34,034 nt of DNA from Chloroflexota bacterium (GTDB lineage Bacteria > Chloroflexota > Anaerolineae > Promineifilales > Promineifilaceae), in contig JAAEOP010000779.1 of assembly GCA_024223125.1 (NCBI GenBank), positions 1-34,034 on the forward strand. Direction: 5' to 3'. This document shows, in pieces, positions 17,280 through 25,808 of the stretch (positions are counted from its first letter, which is position 1; every line of letters starts with the position of its first letter). The translations under genes and the position numbers were made by a program. The notes under the pieces are model-generated. The model made no database searches. It was not told the origin of the DNA and worked only from the letters and a program-made list of their open reading frames with translations.

Positions 17280-17415
17280 ATTTCAAGCCACCACGCCACC
17301 TCATTTTTTTAGAAAGCGATTGCTCTGCTTTATACAGCCCTTGCCGGAATGGATATGGATTGGTAATGTATAATCAGATTACTCAATTATCCATTTACCT
17401 AAATTACTCCGTTTA

Positions 17416-17459
17416 GGCTTTTTCAAAAATTAAATGATCCTACCCGTTTTGAAAAAGCC
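17416..17459. repeat. 13-base perfect inverted repeat
   Basis: GGCTTTTTCAAAA at 17416-17428 pairs perfectly with TTTTGAAAAAGCC at 17447-17459 across an 18-base loop. It does not follow a gene end on either strand, so a simple terminator is unlikely. It may be a small mobile palindromic element. Confidence 0.7.
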
Positions 17460-17463
17460 TCCA

Positions 17464-17514
17464 GCCAATTCCCGAAATGACATCAATTCGGGATCATTAT
17501 TTTCTGGAATTGGC
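17464..17514. repeat. Nested inverted repeats
   Basis: GCCAATTCC (17464-17472) pairs with GGAATTGGC (17506-17514). Inside it TCCCGAA (17470-17476) pairs with TTCGGGA (17487-17493). The two pairs overlap at 17470-17472, so they could be alternative folds. Confidence 0.6.
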
Positions 17515-17599
17515 CTTACGCACTAAAGGGCGCACTGAAAACGCATTTACAGAAGAGATACCACGCACCGCAGCGCACCAACAAATGAAGGAAAATTGC

Positions 17600-17642
17600 A
17601 GCCCGATTTGGTAAATCGGGGGGCAATTTATCAAATCGGGCT
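17600..17642. promoter_or_regulatory. Inverted repeat just upstream of the glpK ribosome-binding site
   Basis: AGCCCGATTTG (17600-17610) pairs perfectly with CAAATCGGGCT (17632-17642), with further imperfect pairing inside. It ends about ten bases before TAGGAG of glpK, so as RNA it could shape the leader, and as DNA it could be an operator. The role is inferred from position. Confidence 0.5.
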
Positions 17643-17662
17643 ACATTTACATAGGAGTTAAA

Positions 17663-19168
17663 ATGGCAAAATATGTTGCGGCAATAGATCAGGGTACAAC
17701 CAGTACCCGCTGTATGATTTTTAACCATGCTGGTACACCGGTGGGGACACAACAGAGGGAACATAAACAAATTTACCCTAAGCCGGGCTGGGTGGAACAT
17801 GATCCCCTGGAAATTTGGGCGCGTACCCAGGATGTGGTAAAGGGGGCATTGCAAGCGGCCGCTATAACTGCGGCTGACATTGCGGCCGTTGGCATTACCA
17901 ATCAGCGAGAAACAACCGTTGTCTGGGATAAAACAACCGGCCAACCGCTTTACAATGCCATCGTCTGGCAGGACACTCGCACGGACAAAATTTGCAAAGA
18001 ATTGGAAGGTGGCGTGGGGCAAAATCGGTTCCGTGATAAGGTGGGGCTGCCATTGGCGACTTATTTTTCCGGACCAAAAATAAAGTGGCTGTTAGAGAAT
18101 GTGCCTGTAGTGGGTGATGCGGCCGCCAAAGGCAGCACCCTCTTTGGCAATATGGATACCTGGCTCATCTGGAATTTGACCGGCGGGGTCAACGGTGGAG
18201 TGCATGTAACGGATGTGAGCAATGCCAGCCGCACTATGCTTATGAATCTGGACAGCTTGCGCTGGTCAGACACGATTGCAAAGGTGATGGGGATTCCCCA
18301 GACGATGCTGCCAGATATACGGCCGTCGTCCCACATTTATGGCTACACAACAGAAGATGGCCCTTTTGGCGGCCGGATTCCTGTATCCGGCGACCTGGGA
18401 GATCAGCAGGCCGCTACCGTTGGTCAGGCTTGTTTTGATGTCGGTGAAGCCAAAAACACGTATGGCACCGGTTGCTTCATGATCCTCAACACCGGCACAG
18501 AGATTGTGCCTTCCAAACATGGTTTGCTGACGACGGTATGTTACAAGTTTGGCGACGAAGCGGCCGTGTATGCCCTGGAAGGGTCTGTGGCCATCGCCGG
18601 TGCGTTGGTGCAATGGCTGCGGGACAATTTCGACTTCTTCGACTTTTCTCACCATGTAGAAGATTATGCCCAAACGGTAGATGACAATGGCGGCGTTTAC
18701 TTTGTGCCTGCTTTTTCTGGTTTGTTTGCTCCTTATTGGCGCTCAGACGCTCGCGGCGTGATTGTGGGCCTGACGCGCTACGTTAACAAAGGACATATCG
18801 CCCGCGCTGCCCTGGAAGCGACCGCTTACCAAACCCGTGAGGTTTTGGATGCCATGAATCAGGATTCTGGCGTACCCTTAAAAACGCTGAAGGTGGATGG
18901 GGGAATGGTATACAACGATCTGCTGATGCAGTTTCAGTCAGATGTATTGGACGTGCCGGTGATACGGCCGCAGGTAGCAGAAACAACAGCTTTGGGCGCA
19001 GCATATGCGGCCGGTTACGCAGTCGGCTTTTGGCAAAGCAAAGATGAAATGCGGCAGAATTGGAGTGTGGACAAAACCTGGGAACCAACGCCGGACAGTA
19101 ACACCAGTACGGAACTGTATACTCATTGGAAGAAGGCCGTTACGCGCACGTTTGATTGGGTGGATTAG
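17663..19168 (+). CDS. glpK: Glycerol kinase
   Basis: A 501-residue FGGY-family kinase with the normal glycerol kinase length. It begins [17 protein letters not shown] (ATP/phosphate loop), has [18 protein letters not shown] and [10 protein letters not shown] (glycerol site), GTGCF, and the FGGY signature region [22 protein letters not shown]. It phosphorylates glycerol to sn-glycerol-3-phosphate in the cytoplasm, feeding the dehydrogenase encoded downstream. The ATG has TAGGAG seven bases upstream. It heads the glpKABC operon. Gene and reaction are clear. Confidence 0.97.
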   Translation: MAKYVAAIDQGTTSTRCMIFNHAGTPVGTQQREHKQIYPKPGWVEHDPLEIWARTQDVVKGALQAAAITAADIAAVGITNQRETTVVWDKTTGQPLYNAIVWQDTRTDKICKELEGGVGQNRFRDKVGLPLATYFSGPKIKWLLENVPVVGDAAAKGSTLFGNMDTWLIWNLTGGVNGGVHVTDVSNASRTMLMNLDSLRWSDTIAKVMGIPQTMLPDIRPSSHIYGYTTEDGPFGGRIPVSGDLGDQQAATVGQACFDVGEAKNTYGTGCFMILNTGTEIVPSKHGLLTTVCYKFGDEAAVYALEGSVAIAGALVQWLRDNFDFFDFSHHVEDYAQTVDDNGGVYFVPAFSGLFAPYWRSDARGVIVGLTRYVNKGHIARAALEATAYQTREVLDAMNQDSGVPLKTLKVDGGMVYNDLLMQFQSDVLDVPVIRPQVAETTALGAAYAAGYAVGFWQSKDEMRQNWSVDKTWEPTPDSNTSTELYTHWKKAVTRTFDWVD

Positions 19169-19199
19169 AAATCTGATTTCTCCGAGAAATCGGATTTCT
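19167..19199. repeat. Palindromic spacer repeat after glpK
   Basis: AGAAATCTGATTTCT (19167-19181) and AGAAATCGGATTTCT (19185-19199) are near-identical and each nearly self-complementary, so the element can fold as a hairpin. It starts at the glpK stop codon and leaves only 11 bases before glpA. Confidence 0.65.
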
Positions 19200-19210
19200 T
19201 CCTAACTTGT

Positions 19211-20809
19211 ATGCGAATAATTCAGACGGAAGTTTTGGTGATTGGCGGTGGCGCGACCGGTACGGGGGTGGCAGCGGATTTGGCGCTGCGTGGGTTTAAG
19301 TGCGCCCTTGTTGAGAAACGGGATTTGGCGCATGGGACGACGGGACGGTATCATGGTTTACTGCACAGTGGCGGCCGTTATGTGGTCAAGGATCCGAAAG
19401 CGGCCGTTGAGTGCATTGATGAAAACGGTATCTTGCGCCGGACGTTGCCCCATTGTATTGAAGACACAGGTGGCTTTTTTGTGATGACGCCCTGGGATGA
19501 AGATGGGTATGGGAAACTATTTATTCAGGGCTGCCAGGAGACGGGCGTTCCCTGTGAAGAAATCTCCATTGCTCAAATGCTCCAGGAAGAACCCCATCTC
19601 AATCCCCACATTAGCCGCTGTTTCCGGGTTCCAGATGCGTCGGCCGATTCCTTTTTAGCTGCCCAGTCGGTAGCAGAATTGGCGCGGCAGCACGGGGCGC
19701 AAATTCTCAATTATCATGAAGTGAAGCAGCTTATCCGCCAGGGTGACAGGGTAATGGGGGCTGTCTGCCATGATTTGGTACGGGATGAAGAGGTAACGAT
19801 TTGGGCCGATATGGTAGTGAATGCGGCCGGGGCCTGGGTGGGTAAAGTGGCACAAACGGCCGATATTGAAGTGCGGGTAATAGCGGGCAAAGGTATCATG
19901 ATTGCGGCCAGTTATCGCATTGTCAATACAGTGGTCAACCGCTGCAAACTGCCGGCCGACGGTGATATTATTGTGCCCGCGCATACAGTCTCCATTATTG
20001 GCACAACGGATGAAAATGTACCTGACCCGGAGCGATTCGCCATTGAACCATGGGAAATCCAGTTGATGATGCAGGAAGCAGAGAAGCTGGTTCCTGGTTG
20101 GCAGGATTTGCGGATGCTGCGTTGTTGGGGCGGGGTACGGCCGTTGTACCAGGAAACAAAAACGGCTGATAGTCGTGATGTGACTCGCGCCTATACGCTG
20201 CTAGACCATGAATTGCGGGATGGGGTGACGGGCTTTATCACGATTACGGGCGGCAAATGGACAACGTTCCGGCAAATGGCTCAGGTGACGGTGGATCGGG
20301 TGTGTGAGAAGTTGGATACGCAGCGGCCGTGCATCACTCATGAGACTGTGGCCCCGCATCCATTTGCAAAGGGAGACGGCCGTCATCACCATTATTTAGG
20401 GCAGCGGCTGGCAAAAACGGAAGCGGAAAAAGGATTTGGACAGCTTATTTGTGAATGTGAACTGGTAACACGGGCGGATGTGGAGCAGGCCATTACCACA
20501 GGCCAGGCGAAGACGATTGACGACATACGCCGCGATGTGCGTGTAGGGATGGGGCCGTGCCAGGGTGGCTTTTGCACCTATCGTGTAGCCGCCATCTGGC
20601 GCCATTTGAAGGAAACGCCTATTGAAGAAACCAATGTCGCCCTGCGCGATTTTTTGCAGGAGCGCTGGAAAGGGTTGATGCCCATTCTGTGGGGACCACA
20701 GTTGAAGCAAGAACGCCTGGATGAACTGATCTACATGAGCGTCCTCAACGCCGATCATTTACCAGGCGAAAAGGCTTCGCGGTTAGGACCGGAAATGTAT
20801 GACGGATGA
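19211..20809 (+). CDS. glpA: Anaerobic glycerol-3-phosphate dehydrogenase subunit A
   Basis: A 532-residue flavoprotein. VLVIGGGATGTGVAADLALRG (about 7-27) binds FAD. GTTGRYHGLLHSGGRY and GKGIM with the later WGGVRPLY and ITGGKWTTFRQMA are typical of GlpA/GlpD. A C-terminal BFD-type domain has the iron-sulfur cysteines CEC (about 413-415) and GPCQGGFC (about 447-454), which GlpA has and aerobic GlpD lacks. It oxidises glycerol-3-phosphate to dihydroxyacetone phosphate, passing electrons on through GlpB and GlpC to quinone. The last codons and stop lie inside a palindromic repeat that also holds the possible glpB start. Confidence 0.96.
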   Translation: MRIIQTEVLVIGGGATGTGVAADLALRGFKCALVEKRDLAHGTTGRYHGLLHSGGRYVVKDPKAAVECIDENGILRRTLPHCIEDTGGFFVMTPWDEDGYGKLFIQGCQETGVPCEEISIAQMLQEEPHLNPHISRCFRVPDASADSFLAAQSVAELARQHGAQILNYHEVKQLIRQGDRVMGAVCHDLVRDEEVTIWADMVVNAAGAWVGKVAQTADIEVRVIAGKGIMIAASYRIVNTVVNRCKLPADGDIIVPAHTVSIIGTTDENVPDPERFAIEPWEIQLMMQEAEKLVPGWQDLRMLRCWGGVRPLYQETKTADSRDVTRAYTLLDHELRDGVTGFITITGGKWTTFRQMAQVTVDRVCEKLDTQRPCITHETVAPHPFAKGDGRHHHYLGQRLAKTEAEKGFGQLICECELVTRADVEQAITTGQAKTIDDIRRDVRVGMGPCQGGFCTYRVAAIWRHLKETPIEETNVALRDFLQERWKGLMPILWGPQLKQERLDELIYMSVLNADHLPGEKASRLGPEMYDG

Positions 20810-20836
20810 CCGTCATCCGTCATCTGTCATCGGTCA
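20800..20836. repeat. Palindrome spanning the glpA stop and the possible glpB start
   Basis: TGACGGATGAC (20800-20810) pairs perfectly with GTCATCCGTCA (20812-20822) around one central base, followed by further CGTCATC-like units to 20836. The glpA stop TGA and an overlapping ATG are inside it. Confidence 0.75.
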
Positions 20837-20841
20837 ATGCA

Positions 20842-22113
20842 ATGAACGATCTTCTAGTTATTGGTTCCGGTTTAGCCGGTTTAACGGCCGCCTGGCAGGC
20901 AAGCCAGTGTGGGAAGCGAGTGCAGCTTATCGCCAAAGGGTGGGGGGCGACACATTGGCACGCGGGTTGTGTGGATGTGTTGGGATATTGGCCGCTGGAG
21001 AGTGATACGGCCACTTCGGTTTCGCTCAGTACAGGCGTGACCAATCCCACCTCAAAACTGGTCGAACTCATCACCGAAAACCGGCAGCATCCTTATGCTT
21101 TGGTCGGGATAGAGACTCTCGTTAAGGCGTTGGATGGGTTTAAGCAGTTGTGTATGGCGGCAGGTTATCCTTTGCTTGGTTCACTGGAGAAGAATTGGCT
21201 GCTGCCGTCGGCCGTGGGTACGTTTCGGCCGACTTGCCTGGCTCCGGCAACAATGACAGCCGGAGATTTGACAAACGATGCGCCGATGTTGTTGGTAGGG
21301 TTTGAACAGTTGGTAGATTTCTTCCCCAATATTGCCGCGGATAATCTGACCCAACAAGGCATTCCTGCACGGCATGTGATGTTAGATTTGCCCACATTGG
21401 CGCAGCGACACATGCTGACATCTGTTATTTTGGCCCGTTTGATGGAGCAGCCAGCTTTTCGGGCAGAGGTTGTGGCGGCCGTAAAACCACATTTGGGCGC
21501 GGCGCAGCGGGTGGGTTTTCCGGCCGTGTTGGGGATGGAGCAGACAACGGCCGTGCATCAAGACTTACAGGTACAGTTGGGCCGGCCCATTTTTGAGATT
21601 CCCGGTTTGCCGCCATCGGTGGCCGGTATGCGGCTGCATCATATTTTGAAAACGGCCGTTGAGAAGAATGGCGGCCGAGTATTTGCGGGGATGGAAGCAG
21701 TTGGTTTTGAAGCTGAGGGGGGGCGGGTTACGGCCGTGCAAACAGAAGCGGCGGCACGAAATCGTTCTCACCATTACCAACAATATGTGTTAGCCACGGG
21801 CGGTTTGTTAGGAGGCGGCATTACAACCAACCATCTGGGTGAGGTGAAGGAAGTTGTGTTTGATTTACCGGTGCAAGGGACAGACGGCCGTCAATCATGG
21901 TTCCGGCAAGATTTTATGGATGCACGCGGTCATCCTATTTACCGTGCCGGGATTCAGGTGGATGATGCCTTGCGGCCGGTGGATGGGTACGGCCGTGTTC
22001 TGTATGAAAATTTGTATGCGGCCGGTACAACGCTGGCCCACTGCGAAGCCATCCGCGAACGTTCATTTGACGGCATTGCCCTGGCGACGGGATATGCGGT
22101 CGGGCAGGTGTAA
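20842..22113 (+). CDS. glpB: Anaerobic glycerol-3-phosphate dehydrogenase subunit B
   Basis: A 423-residue flavoprotein beginning MNDLLVIGSGLAGLTAAWQA (dinucleotide-binding), with KGWGATHWHAGCVDVLGYWP and ending GTTLAHCEAIRERSFDGIALATGYAVG, the pattern of GlpB-type FAD subunits. It links GlpA to the iron-sulfur subunit GlpC. I prefer the ATG at 20842, where the family sequence begins; an ATG at 20806 overlapping the glpA stop as ATGA is the alternative, adding 12 residues translated from the palindromic repeat. Neither start has a strong ribosome-binding site, so coupled translation is likely. The gene is especially dense in CGGCCG. Confidence 0.93.
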   Translation: MNDLLVIGSGLAGLTAAWQASQCGKRVQLIAKGWGATHWHAGCVDVLGYWPLESDTATSVSLSTGVTNPTSKLVELITENRQHPYALVGIETLVKALDGFKQLCMAAGYPLLGSLEKNWLLPSAVGTFRPTCLAPATMTAGDLTNDAPMLLVGFEQLVDFFPNIAADNLTQQGIPARHVMLDLPTLAQRHMLTSVILARLMEQPAFRAEVVAAVKPHLGAAQRVGFPAVLGMEQTTAVHQDLQVQLGRPIFEIPGLPPSVAGMRLHHILKTAVEKNGGRVFAGMEAVGFEAEGGRVTAVQTEAAARNRSHHYQQYVLATGGLLGGGITTNHLGEVKEVVFDLPVQGTDGRQSWFRQDFMDARGHPIYRAGIQVDDALRPVDGYGRVLYENLYAAGTTLAHCEAIRERSFDGIALATGYAVGQV

Positions 22114-22124
22114 TTGGATTCAAC

Positions 22125-22215
22125 CTTATCGGAAATAAGAAATCAGACAGGATTTACGGGATTATTTCATCCTGTTAATCTTGTTAACCCAGTCAAAAAA
22201 GTTATTTCCGATAAG
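22125..22215. repeat. Inverted repeat enclosing a spacer element, glpB-glpC gap
   Basis: CTTATCGGAAATAA (22125-22138) pairs perfectly with TTATTTCCGATAAG (22202-22215). The enclosed sequence has a second palindrome of the CAGGATTTACGGGAT / ATCCTGTTAATC kind. It separates glpB from glpC and could form a stable structure in the operon message. Confidence 0.75.
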
Positions 22216-22224
22216 TAACCATTC

Positions 22225-22290
22225 AGGTGCCCGGCACTTCATTACCAAGTTTACTGGAGTAGCATACTCGTTTATCAGTGCCGGGCACCT
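22225..22290. repeat. 14-base perfect inverted repeat, glpB-glpC gap
   Basis: AGGTGCCCGGCACT (22225-22238) pairs perfectly with AGTGCCGGGCACCT (22277-22290) across a 38-base loop. The GC-rich arms in an AT-richer gap look like a mobile palindromic unit of the REP type. Confidence 0.75.
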
Positions 22291-22385
22291 TGGGGGAGTG
22301 AATGATTACTCTGATAATGTCTATTATTTAGAGGAGTATGATGATAGGATGATAGCGGGGTATACACGGATAGGGAGGAACACAG

Positions 22386-23741
22386 ATGTCTTTTTTTGGC
22401 AGTGTTTCTTCCTATCCATGTTTGCAAAAAATGAATTCTAAAATTTGGGAAGCACAACTGAACATTGGATCGCACAGCCATAAACTGGCCGAATTGACGC
22501 TGGACCAATGTATCAAATGCAATATTTGTGTGACGGCCTGTCCGGTTACGGCCGTGACCGACCTGTTCCCTGGTCCCAAATATGAAGGGCCGCAGGCGGG
22601 GCGGTTCCGGCATGATGGACAGCCGGCGCCCGACCATTCGGTGGATTATTGTAATGGCTGCCGGGTGTGTAATATGGTTTGTCCTTCTGGGGTGCGGATT
22701 GCGGAGATGAACGGCCGTGCCCGTAGCCGCATCGTCCAATCTGGAGAAGTTCCCTGGCGGCACAGGCTGCGAAATAATCTCATTGCCCGACCAGAGTTGT
22801 TGGGTAAATTGGGGCAGCCGGTGGCTCCGTTAGCTAATATTTTACTACATAGTGGATTCGGCCGTTTCTTTGCCAACTTGTTGTTTGATATTGCCCCCAA
22901 TGCACCCTTGCCTGAATTTTCCCGCAAACGATTTAGCAAATGGGCCAAAAACCGATCTGGGGCTGTGCAAAGTTCACGCAAGGTGGTTTATTTTCATGGC
23001 TGTTCGACGGAATATTATGAGGCGCGGGTAGGTCAGGCGGCCGTGCAGACGCTAGAAGCAAACGGATTTGAAGTTCTTATTCCGCCGCAAAATTGTTGTG
23101 GGCTGCCGTTGCTTTCCAACGGTGAATTCGGGGCGGCGCAGGCGTTTCATGAGAGCAACATCCGTCAATTGATTGATTGCGTGAAGCAGGGGTATGTGAT
23201 TGTGGGCACATCCACAAGCTGCACCCTGACGCTCAAAGAAGAGGCTCCGGAACTGCTTTCTTACTATACCGATGAAGCCAACTTATTGGCGGCTAACACC
23301 TTTGATATCCACGAGTTTCTGGCGCTTTTATTAGATGCTGGCGACCTGAAAACGGAAGGCTTACGGCCGATTCCGATGACATTAGCTTACCATTCACCCT
23401 GCCAATATCGTGCTCATCGTATCGGCCGCCCCAGTATGGAAATAATGGATTTGATTCCTGAATTGACAATTGTTGAAAGTCAGGCAGCTTGTTGTGGGGT
23501 GGGCGGAACCTATGGGTATAAAGCGGAAAAGTATGATATTGCGATGGCTGTGGGACGGCCGCTCTTCGATTTTGTTCGCAAACTGAACGGCCCATTGGCG
23601 GTGTGTGACAGCGAGACGTGCCGCTGGCAAATTGCCGCAGCAACTGGCATTCCCCTTATCCATCCCATCGAATTATTAGCGGCCGCTTACGGCTATCCAG
23701 CAGAAGCCCCATTGGCGAGCGCATTAAACAACGGCCAATAG
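22386..23741 (+). CDS. glpC: Anaerobic glycerol-3-phosphate dehydrogenase subunit C
   Basis: A 451-residue iron-sulfur protein. CIKCNICVTACP and CNGCRVCNMVCP bind two [4Fe-4S] clusters. Two CCG domains follow with HGCSTEYYE...NCCGLPL and HSPCQYRAH...AACCGVGG. It takes electrons from GlpAB to the quinone pool at the membrane. The ATG at 22386 is chosen because GGGAGG stands eight bases upstream; the internal ATG at 22431 begins nearer the family sequence but has no ribosome-binding site. It is separated from glpB by about 270 bases of palindromic repeats, yet its own strong site allows independent translation. Confidence 0.95.
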   Translation: MSFFGSVSSYPCLQKMNSKIWEAQLNIGSHSHKLAELTLDQCIKCNICVTACPVTAVTDLFPGPKYEGPQAGRFRHDGQPAPDHSVDYCNGCRVCNMVCPSGVRIAEMNGRARSRIVQSGEVPWRHRLRNNLIARPELLGKLGQPVAPLANILLHSGFGRFFANLLFDIAPNAPLPEFSRKRFSKWAKNRSGAVQSSRKVVYFHGCSTEYYEARVGQAAVQTLEANGFEVLIPPQNCCGLPLLSNGEFGAAQAFHESNIRQLIDCVKQGYVIVGTSTSCTLTLKEEAPELLSYYTDEANLLAANTFDIHEFLALLLDAGDLKTEGLRPIPMTLAYHSPCQYRAHRIGRPSMEIMDLIPELTIVESQAACCGVGGTYGYKAEKYDIAMAVGRPLFDFVRKLNGPLAVCDSETCRWQIAAATGIPLIHPIELLAAAYGYPAEAPLASALNNGQ

Positions 23742-24064
23742 TCAACGGTCAATCATCAACAATTAAGAGGTTGGTACTAATTTCATTTCAACCGAGCAAT
23801 TTTAACAATTTTTGTAACCTTTTGTCAGTATAACTAAGTCTAAGGGTATCAAATACCTGAGTAAGGGTGACCTAAAACATACATTGCACCAACATCAACC
23901 CATCATAAAGCCACATCATTGCTTACATTAATACCGTATTGACGCGAACATCGAACTTCCATTGCTGCCCCACTGCTGCCTCAAACAAGCCTCATCTCGG
24001 CCGCATCGCTGCTAACAATCTAAAAACATCCTGCCCGTGTTTGTGTCCACCCTGAAAAAAGAAT
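23742..24064. other. Intergenic region after glpC, nothing recognised
   Basis: Between the convergent glp and aro operons. Apart from short GTCAACGGTCAAT-like spacer units right after the glpC stop, I see no coding remnant, RNA gene or repeat here before the two hairpin terminators. Confidence 0.5.
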
Positions 24065-24120
24065 GAGCTTAGATGCAATTTCCCTCCCACCTTTATTCAG
24101 CATCTAAGCTCTTCTTGTTT
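24065..24120. terminator. Bidirectional rho-independent terminator
   Basis: GAGCTTAGATGC (24065-24076) pairs with GCATCTAAGCTC (24100-24111). A T-rich tract (TTCTTGTTT) follows on the plus strand and TTCTTTTTT on the minus strand. It can end the glp operon and back up the aro terminator. Confidence 0.75.
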
Positions 24121-24123
24121 CCC

Positions 24124-24162
24124 TAAAGAGGCCCGACTTTTGCCAAAAGTCGGGCCTCTTTA
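24124..24162. terminator. Strong hairpin terminator of the aro operon
   Basis: A 19-base perfect stem, TAAAGAGGCCCGACTTTTG (24124-24142) against CAAAAGTCGGGCCTCTTTA (24144-24162), with a one-base centre (the loop is really the A/T-rich tip). It lies 30 bases past the aroQ stop and is symmetrical, so it works in both directions. Confidence 0.85.
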
Positions 24163-24192
24163 CCCCGAAATATTGGACAAATACGCCATCAT

Positions 24193-24648
24193 TTATTCAG
24201 CGCCTTGTTTTCTTTGTGCCAAAAAATTGAGCAGCGCTTGAAAGCCTAAGGTGTAACTGTGCCAGCCGAACCCGGATATTTGCCCCACACAAACAGGGGC
24301 GATGACGGATTGGTGGCGGAATGGCTCGCGGGCGTAGATATTTGAGAGGTGAACTTCTACGGCCGATAAATTGACCCCGGCGATAGCGTCTCGCATAGCG
24401 TAGCTGGTATGGGTGAAAGCGCCTGGATTGATGAGGATACCGTCTGCCCACTCTCTAGCTTGGTGTATGAGATCGATCAATTCTCCTTCGTGGTTTGATT
24501 GGTGAATTTGAATGGGTACGTCCTGGCTGGCCGCCAACTGTGCTAATGTCTGATTGATATCGGCTAAGGTTTGTCGGCCGTATACAGTTGTTTCCCGTTC
24601 GCCGAGCAGGTTTAGATTGGGGCCATGAAGGATGAGAATAGCGGACAT
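24193..24648 (-). CDS. aroQ: Type II 3-dehydroquinate dehydratase
   Basis: A 151-residue enzyme with [16 protein letters not shown], where the tyrosine is the catalytic base of the family, [17 protein letters not shown], and [31 protein letters not shown] carrying the conserved histidine and substrate loop. It removes water from 3-dehydroquinate to give 3-dehydroshikimate in the shikimate pathway, as a dodecamer in known cases. The ATG at 24648 is chosen for AAGGAG six bases upstream and the normal family start. It is the last gene of the operon, 37 bases after aroB. Confidence 0.96.
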   Translation of the reverse strand: MSAILILHGPNLNLLGERETTVYGRQTLADINQTLAQLAASQDVPIQIHQSNHEGELIDLIHQAREWADGILINPGAFTHTSYAMRDAIAGVNLSAVEVHLSNIYAREPFRHQSVIAPVCVGQISGFGWHSYTLGFQALLNFLAQRKQGAE

Positions 24649-24685
24649 AAAAAGCTCCTTTTGCATTGCGGAATGCAGATTTTGT

Positions 24686-25765
24686 TTAGATTTCACCTTG
24701 TACGGCCGTCACGGCCGCCAACACATCTTTTTCCAAAATATTGGCAGCAATAAACACATCCCCCACATCTCGTAGCAATATGAAGCGAAGTTGACCGGAA
24801 GCTTTTTTCTTGTCACTCCACATGGCCTGGTAAATGTGGCTGGGGGAAAGCGTTATAGGAATACGGGTATCCAGGTTGGCTTTTGCTAAGGCATTTTCGA
24901 TGCGGGTTTGCAATAGGGGGTCGCAGAATCCCAGCCGGGCAGAAAGATTGGCGGCGGCGACCAGACCCATGCCCACACCATAGCCGTGGCTAATACGATA
25001 TTGGCTGACTTGCTCAATAGCGTGGCCAAAGGTGTGCCCAAGATTGAGAGTTGCGCGACGGCCGTGTTCAAATGGATCCTCCATGACAACATCCCGTTTT
25101 ACCTGAATGGCACGGGTTACAAGAGATTGGAGATCGGAGATTGGAGATTGGAGATTGACGTTTAGTTGCCAATTTCCAATCTCCAATTCTGCAAACAACG
25201 CCGGAGCATTGATCAAACCGTGTTTAATGACTTCAGCCATGCCAGCGCTGAGTTCTGCCGGCGGGAGGGTTTGTAGGGTGGTGATGTCGCTTAAGACGGC
25301 CGTGGGCTGCTTAAATGTGCCTACTAAATTTTTGCCTTGGGGCAAATCCACGCCTGTTTTACCGCCCACGCTGGCATCTACCATTGCCAACAAAGTAGTA
25401 GGGCACTGCACAAAATCAATACCACGCATGAAAGTGGCAGCCACAAAACCGGCTACATCCCCCACCACGCCGCCACCCAACGCGACAATCGTGCCAGAGC
25501 GATCTATGCCTGCTGCCAAAAGCTGGGCATACAAATTGTTGGCAGTAGCCAATGTTTTGTTTTTTTCTCCAGTGGGGATAGTCAAAATACAGGCTGGCTG
25601 CCCACACTTGGCCGCGTGTAAGGGGCCAACGTTGCTGTCCGTAATGAGGGCAAAGGGGCCAGAAATTTGGGTGAGTTCTGGTAATTGCTCTAATAAATGA
25701 GAACCAACATAAACCTTATATTGCCCGGTGGGATGGGTGATTCGCAGGGTCGTGAATTTGTTCAT
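24686..25765 (-). CDS. aroB: 3-dehydroquinate synthase carrying an in-frame repeat insertion
   Basis: A 359-residue enzyme with [19 protein letters not shown] (NAD site), [28 protein letters not shown] and [12 protein letters not shown], the metal and substrate motifs of AroB, which makes 3-dehydroquinate from DAHP. The ATG at 25765 begins [12 protein letters not shown] as in the family; the open frame continues upstream without meaning. Residues roughly 190-215 (LEIGNWQLN...SPISDLQSL) are translated from a palindromic repeat that also occurs between genes, in a region that is variable in AroB. All catalytic motifs are intact, so the enzyme is probably active. Confidence 0.95.
   Translation of the reverse strand: MNKFTTLRITHPTGQYKVYVGSHLLEQLPELTQISGPFALITDSNVGPLHAAKCGQPACILTIPTGEKNKTLATANNLYAQLLAAGIDRSGTIVALGGGVVGDVAGFVAATFMRGIDFVQCPTTLLAMVDASVGGKTGVDLPQGKNLVGTFKQPTAVLSDITTLQTLPPAELSAGMAEVIKHGLINAPALFAELEIGNWQLNVNLQSPISDLQSLVTRAIQVKRDVVMEDPFEHGRRATLNLGHTFGHAIEQVSQYRISHGYGVGMGLVAAANLSARLGFCDPLLQTRIENALAKANLDTRIPITLSPSHIYQAMWSDKKKASGQLRFILLRDVGDVFIAANILEKDVLAAVTAVQGEI
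25123..25190. repeat. Palindromic spacer repeat inside aroB
   Basis: ATTGGAGATTGGAGATTG (25140-25157) pairs with CAATTTCCAATCTCCAAT (25170-25187), one mismatch in 18, flanked by another GATTGGAGATCGGA unit at 25125. Related units lie at 16556 and 25771 outside genes. The reading frame of aroB passes through it. Confidence 0.8.
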
Positions 25766-25770
25766 ATTTG

Positions 25771-25806
25771 TTAATGAGATTGGGAGATAAACCAATCTTC
25801 CAATCT
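25771..25806. repeat. AATCTCC-type spacer repeat between the cupin gene and aroB
   Basis: The plus strand reads GAGATTGGGAGAT then CCAATCTTCCAATC, an imperfect inverted pair of the same family as the copy inside aroB. It fills most of the 43-base gap. Confidence 0.6.
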
Positions 25807-25808
25807 GC

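Larger units (their letters stand above)
17216..17662. other. Divergent intergenic region between the polysaccharide and glp operons, rich in inverted repeats
   Basis: These 447 bases hold no gene I can support. They contain the probable promoter of the minus-strand operon near its left end, three separate inverted repeats (listed individually), and the glpK ribosome-binding site TAGGAG. A TATAAT at 17369-17374 on the plus strand could serve glpK but has no well-spaced -35 partner. Confidence 0.6.

Noticed and set aside
17516..18022. A 168-codon minus-strand frame under the glpK start
   Set aside because: It is antisense to the conserved glycerol kinase N-terminus and shows no domain.
18266..20758. 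Several long open frames on the minus strand under glpK and glpA
   Set aside because: They are antisense to clearly conserved genes, have no family motifs, and GC-rich palindromes such as CGGCCG keep antisense frames open.
22181..22441. An 86-codon plus-strand frame between glpB and glpC
   Set aside because: Most of it is translated from the inverted repeats and it runs into the glpC start; no family resemblance or ribosome-binding site.
25123..25190. A CRISPR array or tandem minisatellite in aroB
   Set aside because: The units are short, imperfect, partly inverted, and have no regular spacers.
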